DNA of 64,000 nt from Cardiocondyla obscurior (Eukaryota > Arthropoda > Insecta > Hymenoptera > Formicidae). Position numbers and translations under genes: made by a program. The notes under the pieces are model-generated. The model saw nothing but the letters and a program-made list of their open reading frames with translations. It had not been told where the DNA came from and did no database searches. Below are positions 23,401 through 34,800 of this stretch, piece by piece. Positions within the stretch are counted from its first letter, which is position 1. Each line of letters opens with the position of its first letter. The DNA lies in NCBI RefSeq assembly GCF_019399895.1, contig NC_091868.1, positions 7,255,593-7,319,592 on the forward strand, given 5' to 3'.

Positions 23401-25775
23401 CCCTTTGCCATTCGATTCATCATTTCGTGCTTTATTTTGGACTGCGAAAAAGTGCTTCGGAACGACAAGATTATGTAGCGGATGCAGCGCGCGCGAGTGA
23501 GTCCGACGCGAATTACTCCGCGCGAGAAGAACAGCGACAATCGGACTTATTGCTGTCTCACTTTTTTTACACGGTTCTCTCTTTTCCTCCAAGGGCCGAA
23601 ATCTCTAACGGTCACTTCAGTCTAGTTGCGGAGCCTCGGGCGCGATGACGTGTCGCGGATTGCTCTGCAATTTCGCATATTTTCGACCGCGGATAGGAAG
23701 TTTTCGCGCACGAGTAAGTGTCGACGTCGTCGACTCGGGTACGAACGATCGTTCTCTGTATCCCTCTGCCATTCCAATCATCGTTTTGTACTTTATTTTT
23801 GACTCTAAAAAAGTGTTCCGGAACGACAACGTGACGTCACGGGCGCAGCGCCGCGCGCGAAGCGTCCGACGTGAATTTCGTCGCGTATTATTCGGACATT
23901 TTCGACCACCTGGCTTCCATTACGATTTTCTTCGGCAGGAGTCGGCAACCGCGATTGCGCGGGAGGAGCAGGAAGAGATCCGCACCTCGTCCATCTTCTT
24001 CGTCGCGATCGAGGATTTCATTCCGTTTTGAGAAAGTGATTTTTAAAGGAACTCAAAGAAGATGAAGTGCACGGAGAATATTTCGTGTCGCGGCCCGTCT
24101 CGTTAAGCGCTCAACACAAGTTCTCGACATCGTTCGTTCCGAGTCTCGACCGACGAACTAAAAGGACCTCGCTTTACATCGTGGCCAGCTTATTGTCTCG
24201 AGCTCGAGGACGACGCGAGTGAAGACCCGACGAAAGAAATCAACGCAACGGATATCGAGAGTGGAAATTCGCGCAACAGCTGATCGTTCGTCGCGCTTCG
24301 TAATTTTAAATCGTAAAAAAATCGCCGCGATAATCCACCGTCATTCTTTCGGTCGTTCGTCTCTCGAGTGAGTGTTAGTGACAGTGATCATGATTATAAA
24401 AAAAAGCAGAGCAGTGTAATACATTGTGAAGTGATTTAAAGTGCCACAACATGTTTGGATAATCGAGGATACACTGCCACGGGAGGAGGGAAGGAAGGAA
24501 GGAAGGAAGGAAGGACGGAAGGATGCAAAATAACCTAATCTAATCTAACCATAAAGCTACGAATGTAAGTAAACCTACAACACGCCATAGATCACTCAAT
24601 TTTAATTTTCATAAAACATATTTCAATTGTCTAATGTCCCAATGTAATAACACGCGCGCATGGGTTCTTCTAATTTCATATATAAATTAAGAAAATTAAT
24701 TTTTTTATTTCGTTAAAAAGCGTCGTTTTGAAAATGATTGAATATCGCGCGCGAATTACTTTATCAACGATATACGGCTCGCGTTTTGGTACCGTTGTTC
24801 GAAGATCGTTGGATCGACGGCAGAGAGTTTGTCAACCTGTTGAACATCCTGGCAGATCGAACAGTCTTGCGGCGGTCGGAAAAGTTTTTGCACAAATGAG
24901 GGCGTCGTTATCCAGCACTGAAACATTGCGTAGTTTCCCCGATTCGTTACTCAGATTTATAAAAAATCGTATTTAATTTTCCGGAAAAAAAAATTTAAAA
25001 AAATAAAAAAAACGAGTCTCTTAAAATTAAAAATTTTTACTCCAATGGCTTCTATAATTGCGATCGATTGAATCTAAATTTTTTAAGCAGAGACTTTTAT
25101 GATTTTGAAAATCAATTGTTTCAACTTCTTGCGAACTTGATCTGATTAGACAGCAACTGTTTCAACTTCTTGGTAACTTTATCTATCAGGTAGTCATATG
25201 TCTATCTTCATTTTTCTCTCTAAATAAAGATAGATATATATTAACCTGATAGGTAAATTTCTTTACTACACGTTTCTTTATTTAAAAGAAAAAAAAATTA
25301 AGACAGTTACATATTAGGTAAAGTTACCAAAAAGGTAAAACAATCAGCCCCCTCCCCGTGTAATTAATAATTCCCCAAGATAAAAATAATCTACGATACG
25401 CGACTTGTAATTTTTGACGTCTCGTCCCCGGGGATATAATCCGTCGCTAAAAACTACGTATCGCACCGAGATATCTACGTAAATTATCGAATGAGTTAGC
25501 CTCACCTTGCTATATCCATACGTTAGCACATTAATCCACGTAGGCAGACCCGCGAACCACGTGGCGATCAGCAAGATAAGCCACAGGTGCCTCGCGCGGA
25601 ATTTTATCAGTTTCAGCGGTCTTAGTCGCAAACGGACGCGAAACTGCCGCCAGGCTTTAGCTGGTAGTCTCAGATTGTCTATTTTTCCAAGTATCGCGTT
25701 CAGTTCTTTTCGCGCGTGGTCGATAGATTTTTCCGAAGAATTCGCCGTGATTGCGGTGTCACTTGCGTTCGCCAT
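17395..25775 (-). CDS. JmjC/cupin-like type II membrane protein (six exons)
   Basis: Joined from exons 25506-25775, 24776-24917, 22441-22666, 18483-18618, 17878-18007 and 17395-17480; all junctions are GT-AG and all phases agree, giving 329 residues. The start ATG has purines at -3 and +4 and an in-frame TAA twelve codons upstream. Layout: a cytosolic N-terminus rich in basic residues (about 43-62), one membrane segment (about 64-84), then a Cys-containing domain (C91, C109, C112, C177, C216, C285, C289). The C-terminal part is a JmjC/cupin-like barrel: GAPMHVDDVEYPSWQAQ supplies H258-V259-D260, and NRWYHQT supplies H311, matching the HxD...H iron site of 2-oxoglutarate oxygenases. The positive-inside rule puts this domain in the lumen or outside the cell. 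It resembles insect proteins often labelled PSR-like or JmjC-like (recalled, not searched). Substrate unknown; activity is inferred from the metal-site residues. Confidence 0.88.
17878..18007 (-). CDS. JmjC-like gene exon 5
   Basis: Residues 259-301, acceptor TCTTAG|GTG and donor ATAA|GTGAGA (phase 1). Begins VDDVEYPSWQAQ, so D260 completes the HxD motif. Contains PPRECLYTC with two cysteines. Confidence 0.92.
18295..18410. repeat. Short relative of the 19663-20017 repeat
   Basis: Starts ACGTTCGACTGCCGAA and ends with GTAGACTAG-ACGCGGCGAAA, the same two end blocks that bound the longer copy at 19663-20017, but with a shorter and different interior. It lies in the JmjC-like gene intron just upstream of exon 4. 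Confidence 0.6.
18483..18618 (-). CDS. JmjC-like gene exon 4
   Basis: Residues 213-258, acceptor TTCTCAG|GAGC and donor CAT|GTAGGT. Ends with GAPMH, so the first iron-ligand His (H258) is the very last codon of the exon. Confidence 0.92.
19663..20017. repeat. Intronic repeat with two ~132-bp tandem units
   Basis: Units at about 19665-19796 and 19797-19927 share CGCGCGTCCTCCAC, TGTGCGAACTTGGA-type blocks and ACTCACACTA-CGCGA ends. A partial third unit follows (GAAGATTTGC-GGCC). The end block GTAGACTAG-ACGCGGCGAAA matches the copy at 18295-18410. Located in the intron between exons 3 and 4 of the JmjC-like gene. Confidence 0.75.
20210..20380 (+). other. Open frame with hydrophobic segment, doubtful exon
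   Basis: A plus-strand ATG opens a frame with a hydrophobic segment (LIIVFLCLASS, about residues 21-31) and ends at a possible donor, AAAG|GTGAAT. It sits antisense within an intron of the JmjC-like gene. No matching downstream exon was recognised and no family is apparent, so this is probably chance. Confidence 0.12.
20489..20575. repeat. Diverged copy of the 23.2-23.9 kb repeat
   Basis: Shares GAAATCTCT, GCTAATCG-TCCGC and TATTTT-GACCG-GG blocks in the same order and spacing as the tandem units near 23244 and 23596. More diverged than those two are from each other. Confidence 0.55.
22441..22666 (-). CDS. JmjC-like gene exon 3
   Basis: Residues 138-213, acceptor ATTCAG|GA and donor TG|GTAGGT. 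Carries KPVVINDAMMNW, the CQFFPY segment and APWYVGW; the last Trp codon is split across the intron. Confidence 0.92.
23195..23910. repeat. Tandem ~352-bp duplication
   Basis: Two head-to-tail units about 351-358 bp apart (matching points 23195/23553, 23244/23596 and 23269/23620). Shared blocks include TCTAGTTGCGGAGCCTCGG, TTTTCGACCGCGGATAGGAA and GTAAGTGTCGAC. They differ by scattered substitutions and small indels, so the duplication is not very recent. Located in the intron between exons 2 and 3 of the JmjC-like gene. Confidence 0.85.
24482..24522. repeat. (GGAA)n microsatellite
   Basis: A run of GGAA/GAAG units within an intron of the JmjC-like gene, with minor interruptions. Confidence 0.9.
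24776..24917 (-). CDS. JmjC-like gene exon 2
   Basis: Residues 91-137. Acceptor TTTCAG|TGC. Encodes CWITTPSFVQKLFRPP followed by a CxxC pair (C109, C112), and ends in phase 1 at C|GTATAT. The donor is the weakest in the gene, but the phase fits and the join gives the expected Arg-Lys-Pro before exon 3. Confidence 0.82.
25108..25347. mobile_element. MITE-like element with nested inverted ends
   Basis: The left end carries two copies of TTGTTTCAACTTCTTG-type sequence (about 25115 and 25158), the second followed by GTAACTTTATCTATCAGG. The right end, reversed, reads TGTTTTACCTTTTTGG then GTAACTTTACCT. An inner inverted segment (ATCAGGT...ACCTGAT) suggests one copy inserted in or rearranged with another. 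Clearly related to the element at 31707-31828. Lies between exons 1 and 2 of the JmjC-like gene and has no coding capacity. Confidence 0.65.
25506..25775 (-). CDS. JmjC-like gene exon 1
   Basis: Residues 1-90: start codon, basic stretch and membrane segment (HLWLILLIATWFAGLP). Ends AAG|GTGAGG in phase 0. Confidence 0.85.
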
Positions 25776-26181
25776 CTCGAATATAATTCCCGTTAATGTT
25801 CCAACAAATTATAATAGTAATCCGCTCCTTTCTTTCTCACCAAAGTTTTTCAATTCTTAATTGAAAATAAAGCAACGAATTGATATCCCCGATTAATTGC
25901 ACCAATTTTGGAATTACGTAAAATTAATTATTTAAAGTAAGTTAATTAATTTTTTTTTTTTCTTTAACTGTTGACAAGTAAATTACAATTTTTTGCTTGA
26001 GAAACGAATTCGGATTAAAGTGAATGTAAAATCTCGCGGAAGATTGTTTAAGGAATTTTTTTTTTCTTTTTTTTTTTTCTTTGTTCTTTTTTTTACGCGG
26101 TTGTATTTCGATTAGTTATTATGTGTTTCAAACGCACTAGTAGTTCTGATGGCTAACGTAATACTGGAACGCGGTCCTTAC

Positions 26182-26290
26182 CTGCTGCTCCAGCGAGCCC
26201 GTCTCCCCTCTCGCATTCAGCTTCGTATGGGGGTGGAACGGCAATGCGTGCACAGAGGTGTGAAACGAAAATCACCGACCATCAATACCG
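26182..26290 (-). other. Candidate 5'UTR exon of the JmjC-like gene
   Basis: On the minus strand a GC-rich segment ends at GCAGCAG|GTAAGG, a very strong donor, about 400 bases upstream of the start codon. A possible acceptor (TTTCAATTAAG) lies near 25857, between it and the ATG. The 5' boundary near 26290 is a guess. An RNA read spanning 26182 to about 25857 would confirm it. Confidence 0.35.
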
Positions 26291-28773
26291 AACCACCGAT
26301 TGGTTTCGATCGAATCTATTTGGAGTAATAGGAAGTCGATCATTTTGCGAGTGTGTTTAACCCACTTCTCTCTTTGTCTCGTTTATTCGATTTTCCACCC
26401 GCGAAAATTCCCGAAACTGTTTCCGGAGACTTTTCAACGCGTGATCTCTCAATGTTAAAATAAATCCAAAAGGCTTGCGAAATAAAAGTTTGTTACTCCA
26501 GTTTAATTTAATCTGCGTAAAAACATTTTTTTTAAGGAAACAGTAAATTAAAAACACTTCAAAGACGTAGTAATTGAATTATAATGTAAACGAAAGATTA
26601 AAAAAAAAGAACAACAAGAGGGGAAGAAAAAAGATTCGAATTTATAAAGAAGAGACTCGATTTTGTCGATTAATTAATATCGTGCCGTAGGGGCGAGCAA
26701 AAATTTATATAGAAAGTAAGAACGAAGGAAGAGAGGAGATTAAATCCGAGGGAGTTGCGGGGTAAATTTTCTGCCCTTCCGTTTCATGGGGAACGTGACG
26801 TGGGCGACGGCCTCTTATCTCAGGTTCCAGCTGGCCCCGCTCATCGAAGTGTATAGACTTCGCCGACTTAAAATACGATTGACCTACTTCACATTATTTC
26901 TTATACTTCACAACCACCCCGAACGACGTAGAATCTTCCCTCGTCGGGAAGAAATGGCGCGAGAAGAATTTTATACCCGCTTTGGAAAAATATTCAGAAA
27001 AATATGTATCTGCTTTAAAGAGCCGTTATTCTGCAACCGAGAATTGTTGAACTAAAAAAAAAAAAAATATTGCAGTCATGAATTAGCATTATAACGAACG
27101 GAAGTTGCTCGTTTAAAATACTCTTAACAAAATTAATTATTATAATTTTTCTGTTTGTGCGAGCGCGGCAGACATTTTTATTGCGATTTTTATCTGGTAA
27201 CAGAATTTTATCGTAAATTCTCTTCTCTCTCTTTTTTTTTTCGTTTTTTTTTTTCTCGCGTCAGAATGTTCACCAAATTTTGCAAAACACCTCGCGGACT
27301 CGACTGTCAATTCGGCTGTACTTCGCTGGAACTTTTCTTCGAAATTCGTTTTTCCGCGCGTGGAAACGGTACTTGTGAAACAATTTCGATGCGATTGGAA
27401 ACGTGCGAGATTCGCTCGAGCGATACGTGAACGAGATTACGCGCGAGAAACGGATTTTACAATTGCAAATTGTCAATCCGCACGGCAATCCGCGTCTTAA
27501 TTAACAATTAGCCCCGCGCCGAACAGGTTTCGTTCCGTGTGAGTTCGCCTTTTATGGAATAAAACCGCGCACATCTGCCCTTACGTCTTTTTATTTTATT
27601 TTTTATTTTTACTTTTTTGTTACTTCTCCCACCCATATCTTTCTTTTTCGTGCAAAAAGCGCGCGACGAGCGAATCATACGCGAATCTCGTTATCTCGAC
27701 AGCGAAGCGTACTCTTCCAGACACGCAATAAAATCGCAATCGAAGGGACGAAAGTCAAAAATGCGATTACGTGCTCTCTACGAACGTTTAATCCCTTAAA
27801 CTGCCTTCGGGTTCTGATTCGACGAAAATGTGTATTTCCTCAACGAGCTTTAATTATTTAAATACACAAATCTCGCTGGCAAACTTTTTATTTCTCGCCA
27901 CGTTTTATTTCCCTCGGTGCTGGAAACGATAACTCGTTTTAGCTTAAAATTAAAATTAGCATTTTGTTAATTGTAATATTTATAAAACGTAAAATAATAA
28001 AATATATTCGAAGTGTTTTAAGTAGAACTTTATAACATTGTATTTTTATTTTCTATTTAATAATAATGATACGGAAATTGGAAAAGGGAACGACGAATAA
28101 AGAGGATGTGCGTGGCACTTGTCAGCGCAATTTAATTCTTTAATTGTTGTCAGTCGGATTCGAAATACACTAGTCGATTTTTATTATAATTATTATTGTA
28201 TATACGTGGTACTCTTCCAAGAGATATAAACCATACATAATACAACGACGAAATAATGACACCATGCCGCCTCCTTTGTAACCGTCTTAAAAATTATACA
28301 TACATACAATCCGTCAGTGGGAATCGCACTCGCAATTGAATCGCGCGTGAAACATATGTGAGTTAAATGAAAGCGATGATTTTTATCTTCAACAAGCTTT
28401 TTCAGAGGATGAGACAAGGGAGAGATTTGTTTATCCTCATAATTATTTTTTTCTTTTTCTTTTTTTCTTATTAAACGCAAAATTGTGTCAACAGATTACT
28501 AAAAATTAAATAATATAGGGACCGATCGATTGTTGATAGATCGTTAAGGTTTGCACATTAGAAAATCGTTTTCATCATGCCCCTAAAAAAGTTTAAAAGT
28601 ATCACAAAACACATACACTAATTATACGTAATATATTCTTAATTTTTTCGACGCTGTCGTAATAAAAAATCTACAACTATGGAAGATCCTAATCGTGCGC
28701 GGTTATTAATACTCTCCCTTTGCATTCCCCGACATCATCGCTCTGTAACGTTTCATAATTAACACTAAACGCG

Positions 28774-28838
28774 TGATGGTGATGGTGATGATGATGATGG
28801 TGGTGATGGTGATGATGGTAATGATGATGGTGATGGTA
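28774..28838. repeat. (GATGGT/GAT)n microsatellite
   Basis: About 65 bases of imperfect GAT/GGT triplets. No coding context is visible. Confidence 0.9.
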
Positions 28839-30757
28839 AAGGTCCTCTAATACATCTAAGATGCACACCCATGCTTATTTAATGCTCCGTTAATTTAAAT
28901 ACGTATGCAGCACAGTAGACTATCATTTTTCTATTCGTTAATGCACGTGTTACATGTGTGTAATGGTATGCGTGAGTACGATTTTATTACTTTTTTTTTT
29001 TTCCTCTCCCTTTATTTTCGCTCTCCTTCCCCTTCTTCTTCTTCTCACTCGAGTTTAATAGACTTACTTGTAAATCATTCCTCTCGCGATTTCTTTCCCC
29101 TTTTTAATTTATAAACGCCGGGTACTTCGCCGTTTTATGGATACAACAATTCGACGCTTTCGAATGGGGGAAGTGCAATAGTTTTTGAGCGACGACGCAC
29201 CGGCCGAGGCCGGCAGTCTTTTCCTCGGCTTTTTATTTCCTTCTTCGCGTAAGAATTCTTGCGGGATACCTACGAGATATATGCGCGATCCTTCGTTCTG
29301 CCGTGCTGTCCTCTTTTTTTTTCTTCTTTTTTGTCTTTTTTTTGTTTGTTTCTTAATAGGAATCAAACTCGATATAATCTCCGCGAGATTAGATTTTCAT
29401 GAGCCAAACCCAATTTTCCGCATTTTCCAGTCACTCGTGGCACCGGAAATTAAGACAATTCACCAAAATTATGACGATCCCGATTCTCTGGATCTCTCAT
29501 TTCGAGACAGAAACAATGAAGATCGTACAGAATTCGTCCTCTCTTTTTCTTTTTTCCTTTTTCTTACTTTAACGCTTAATCAGTCTTTTCAAACCGCCAA
29601 CGATTGACAGCGATCGTGATCGGTGGATGCGTGAGATGAATCGATCGGGATGATAATGACGACGCGGTTCGATGCGTGTGTCGTGAAAAATTGCGCAATC
29701 GATTAAAAAAATCTTTCGGCCGAGAATCTGCCTCCCGGGGGAAAGAAAAGATCCCCGCCGAATTTACCGAGTGTCTCCCGTTTTTAGGCCAACACGGCGA
29801 TTTATTTAATTTTCCTTTCTAGGGATGAGAGGATCGGAGTCTTCGCCGCGAGATCTGCAGTTCCTAATTGCGTGTATATTTCATAGAAAAAAGCTCCGCG
29901 CGTGTCGGAATTCGACGCGATGATTGCGCTCGGCTTGATTAATTAGGTCGTTATTTCGAGATACCAGAAAACGGGATCGGCGCGGTAAACGTACAACCTC
30001 CTCTCCCTCCCTGTATAGTAAAAATTTTGCAGAAAAAAGCAGAGCGTATGAATAGCAGACGATTTGGTCGATATGGCCCGAATGATTCGCGAGAAATAGG
30101 CGCGAAAATAAATATTGGCGTTCCTAATCGCGGTCGAATCGATAGGCGAAGCTGAACAAATTCGAGCTGCAAACGACATTGTGTGCAGTATTAAAATTGC
30201 ACAATAAAATCACTACCGTATTGTTGTAATAAACAACTTTCAATAACAACAAACATCGTCGATTGACAATTATCACTGTGGTTTGGTTTTTAATTTATTA
30301 GCAATTTAATTATCGTCGAATGCACTGTGATTGAAAATATATTTTGCCAGCAACCGGAACAAACAAAAATTTATAATAATTTTGTTATTAAATTAGTATC
30401 GTTAATTTGATATTCATCTTAATTTTTTTTCTTCTTTTCTTTTCTTTTCCCTTCAATTTTAATTGGCATTAAAGTTAAGAGAAGGAACGCACGTAAGCGT
30501 ATCAAATTCGCTGCTCGGCTGGAAAAGAAATCGGTATTAGAGTCTTAACCACATCGAGAAAGGAGCGTACAAAAGTGGATCGTGATTTTCTCCATTGAAG
30601 ATAATTACAGAGGGTGAGTCGCAATATTCTACGGTCGACGGGATTATCGAAGATAGAACGATTACGTGTATACAACGTACGTGAATAAATTGTGCGGTGA
30701 CAATCAGTTTTTCGAAGGTAATGACAAAGAATCGCGAAGCCAAGTTTCGTCGAAGGA

Positions 30758-30935
30758 CTTCATACGGGGTGTCCGAAATGTCCGAGTGGACAGGAGATAT
30801 ACATTAAAAATAGTAGGTAAAAGGACAGTTAAAAAGTTTCCTAGCGTCTTCGCGTGCTCCCGTTAAAAATGTATATTACAAGTGAAGGATCCGTAGCAAA
30901 GGTAGCGACGAGAGTCGCTCGTCTACCCCGTATAA
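30758..30935. mobile_element. Possible small inverted-repeat element
   Basis: CTTCATACGGGGT on the left and, reversed, CTTATACGGGGT on the right: 12-13 bp arms with one indel, bounding about 178 bp. The left arm continues GTCCGAAATG, similar to the starts of many insect DNA transposons. No clear target duplication and no coding capacity. Confidence 0.35.
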
Positions 30936-31701
30936 GCCGTGAGAGAGATGCGAAATGACTCGTACGATTCCTACGTTGCGTGAAACTCGAAATGGTCATC
31001 GCATTGCGGACTGAGAATGAAAAGAAGGGTCGCGGACCCTCGCGAACAGTTTGTACAAACGTGATAATTTTTTTTTTCTTTTTTCTTTTTTCTTTTTTTT
31101 TCTTTACTTTAATGTGCAACTGCACCTGCTACCGCGAGACCCAACAATCGGATTCTCCCCTCGGACAAAACACGCCGGCGAGATAAACAAGTAATTATTA
31201 AAAATCCTCCCCCGGAACTACCGTTCGCCGTTTCGCACGCTGCCGGGTGTTCAATGACGCAACGACTGCAGCCGGAAAGTAGAAACAATGCTATTCCGCT
31301 CGCAAATCAATTTTTGAGTATCTTACGAACGTTCATTAAATCCATTCTAGCGTCTCTCTTTCTCTATTTGCACGCCGGTTATTAAAATAGTCGACACAGC
31401 CGGAAAGTAGACGTGACAACAAATCGATACGCTTCCGGATGCACCGTGAAATTTTAAACACCTTGTTCGCGCTTTTTTGTTTTTTTTTTCTCTCCTTTTT
31501 TTTTAACCCCTCACTGCCCGCCGTTTGTACACGCGGCTTCGTTTCGGAATCGCGCGAACTATCGAAATCGACTTTTCCCGCGGGTGATTTCGGACACCGA
31601 AGGGCTTCAAATCCGTATCAGCCGCGTTTCCTGAGTAACATAATAATATAACTGTATCGTGTCAAATCGCGCAACGTTGGGCCGCGACTTCGGCAATTAC
31701 G

Positions 31702-31833
31702 GGCTCGATCGTTTCAGTTTCTTGGTAACTTTACTTATCAGACGTCTGCCTCTATCTTTCCCTCTAAATGAACAAAGACACATAATACGTATTATATCGG
31801 GCAAAGTTATCGAGAAACTGAAACGGTCGGCTC
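31702..31833. mobile_element. MITE-like element with 5-bp target duplication
   Basis: Terminal inverted repeats GA(T/C)CGTTTCAGTTTCT(T/C)G followed by (G/A)TAACTTT(A/G)C bound a 122-bp element (31707-31828), flanked on both sides by GGCTC. The interior (TCTATCTTTCCCTCTAAAT) resembles that of the element at 25108-25347. Non-autonomous: no transposase frame. Confidence 0.7.
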
Positions 31834-34800
31834 CTACGTCTGGCAGCTTGCGGTGTGTTGCGACTTTCAACAACTCAATATTATATGTTAAAATATGTAA
31901 TATGCACTCTCGATAACACGTGTCTCGATTCCTTAAAGATCTCAATATACTATATTTAATATATAATATCAACCTTTTTCCCTACCGTCGTCGTAATATC
32001 AAGTATAATCATTTAGTAACTACGGCTGGGCTGTCGATTCGAAGGTGTCCGATTGTTGGGTCCACGCGTGTGAAATGCGTATATAATACAGTGACGCGGG
32101 GGTGCTAAGATGCGCCCAATGTTTTTGTCTCCACCCTTCCCTTGAGGCCCGCCTTTACGCGTCGAAAGGGTCGCTCCGCTTTGAATGTTATACAATTAAT
32201 CCGACAGCGATATTGTAGAAAGTTAGACCGCATCCTTACTTCTGTAGTAAATAGTTGAAAGATAAAATTAACGAAGTCATTCGCAATAAAATATGACAAA
32301 ACTATAGGGAAGGAAAAAAAAAAAGAAATTGACTAGTTCTTTTAATAAGGCAAGATGTGCTAATTTTTTAAATTTTCAAGCTTGTAATATATTATTTTAT
32401 TTTAACTACGATTATGATTTATTTAATTTAATTGAATATATTGTAAGAATAGAAAAATCAATTTTAATCGAGAAAGAGGTCACGGGAAAAGATTCAGCAA
32501 TACCACTGTCAGATTAACTGCTAGACTAACGTTCATCGCGCATTTGTATAAATTCTACATTTTCACGTCGCCTTTTGTCTCGGCTACGCTGACCTTAAAG
32601 TACGGCAAGCTAGCTTCCCTCGCTTTCGATACTCGCCGTGCGCTTTTCCCGGTCGGCGTACAACGTGTTTTTACATATCCTTATAAAATCGTCGGGAACA
32701 GTCTTTTCTACATACGCCCTTCGAGGCTGCCGCCACTTTCTCGCCTCCTCCTCCTTTTCGCTTTCCGCATTTCTGTGCTTCGTAGAAAATTATAAACGTC
32801 GGAGTTTACGCGGGATAGTATACACACAAAGAATGATGAAAAAGCGGATATCAAAAAACCTCGGTCTACTCACCGATCGGCTGATCGATCGATCGTTAAA
32901 CCGCGATCGCTGTATAATCTCGGCACCCGCGGTGCCGCGAAGGATCTCGCGGTGCTGTTCGCTCGAAGCCGGAAATCAAATCAAAGGCCTCGTCGTTCAA
33001 CACGGGGAAAATCCAAAGAGGCTCGAGTGTCGTAACGTGTTTGCATTAATATATGTACGCTGAAAAGCAGATATGGCGACGGCGGCTAGCGACTTTAGTC
33101 GTCGTGTGCGTCGAGTTTCACATGCACCGCGCGTAATACCGCGCCGGCCGGTTTGCCGATGACTGATTTCTTCCCGTTCTCTCATCCCCTGCCTCTGCCG
33201 CTTAGGATTACGTACGCTAGCCGCTGTCGCCGCAGAAAACGCCAAATCTGCTCTTCGGTGTACATTAAAATACACTTAGCCGCCGCGACAAATAGCTGCG
33301 AGTAACGAGTAATCAAGTACTTGCGTCGGCATTCTGAATTTTGCGAGGAATTAAAGTCGCAATTAATTTTGCATCGCGACGGTGGTGCGCCACGGGCACA
33401 AATATCGCGCCAAACTCTTGGAGCCGTACGCCGAATATCTCGCATCGATTAATCTCCTCGTCGGCGACGGCGGACAGCCACTTTGGGCCGTCCAGAGTGC
33501 GACTAGCTCGCGGATTTTGCACAGCACGGTGTAGTATCAAAATTCATAGAAACGATGAGGTCACTCGTTGCATGCTCTTACCGTGGGTATGCAGTATAAA
33601 ATTCTACAAAAAGCACGAGATCCAAAAAATTGCGCGCCGCCGAGGAGACAAACGTGCGGGAGACGAATCGACAGCGTTTTGCTTTGTTAACACGTTGCAT
33701 TAATCCTGTCTTAAAAAAAAATTTTTTTCCTTTTTTTCTTTGACACTCGAGCGCACGCGAGACTTCTTGTCAGTCGTCGGGATTCGTTCGTTACCTCGAT
33801 CGTAAAAGTTCATTAGAATAAAATTAATAATTTCGATACTCCAATTTGATTTTTAATTCAACAATGTCGGTCCCGTAATTTTTTATATTTCTAATGAATA
33901 ATTTTTATCTTCGCGCGGAGATCGACACGTGTAAATTTTAATACAAGAATTGCTAATTTTTTTTTTATATATTTTTTTTCTAAACAGAGGTCAATACTTA
34001 GTCTACATTCAACTAAGTTAGCCGAAAACCTCTACTTTGAGCTCTTTGGCGCTCGTTTGATCTCGAATTATGTCGAATTTAGGCACGTTTAAAATTTTCG
34101 AAGCGCCGTCGATTAAAATTTTTCCAAATTTTAGGAAGGTAGGAACTAAAAGAGCGCATTTTGCTCATTCGATTATCTCTCGGAAATGACGTCCCGTGCG
34201 AATACGGGCAACGAGTCCCGACGAGATCGATCGACCTAGAGATCGCGTCGTGTTGCTTGCCAAATGGTCCAAAATCTTCTAAGGATTGCGCCGGTACCGA
34301 TAATAATACTACGGCGCTTACTAAAATCACGCTGTGCTTATCACGAGCGCAACGGATCTGCTAGCCAGTCCGAGCGATAAGCTCGAAGGTTCCTTTTCCT
34401 CCCTCGACTCTTGGCGAGAGAGAGAAACGTCAGTCAGCTCGTTCGAGTGCAATCTCACACAGTTTCTTAATTCGCGTGACAATGTAACGCGGCATCCGCG
34501 CCGAGATGGAAATGATCGTATTGAGCCGCCGCTGGATATCGCTCTTCGTAGTCCAAATCGCCGATCGAATCTCATGTCAGTCGTGCAAAGGAATAAAAAC
34601 GAAAATGATTTGCGCAAAATAAAATGTAATCATTTTGTCCGCGGGGTGCCGTCTAGAGATTCGTCTGTGTATTGTATATTTATCAAGTCTTTACGAAAAA
34701 TAAGGACAATATATTTCAAATAATATAATACCTTAAAAGCTAAAAAAATATACAAGTTTGCACGTGAAAGATACGCGGTGAATATAAAAGTAATAAATTA

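Noticed and set aside
26786..27055. 89-codon plus-strand frame with hydrophobic stretch
   Set aside because: No splice context, no family resemblance, and a stop-rich neighbourhood; most likely chance.
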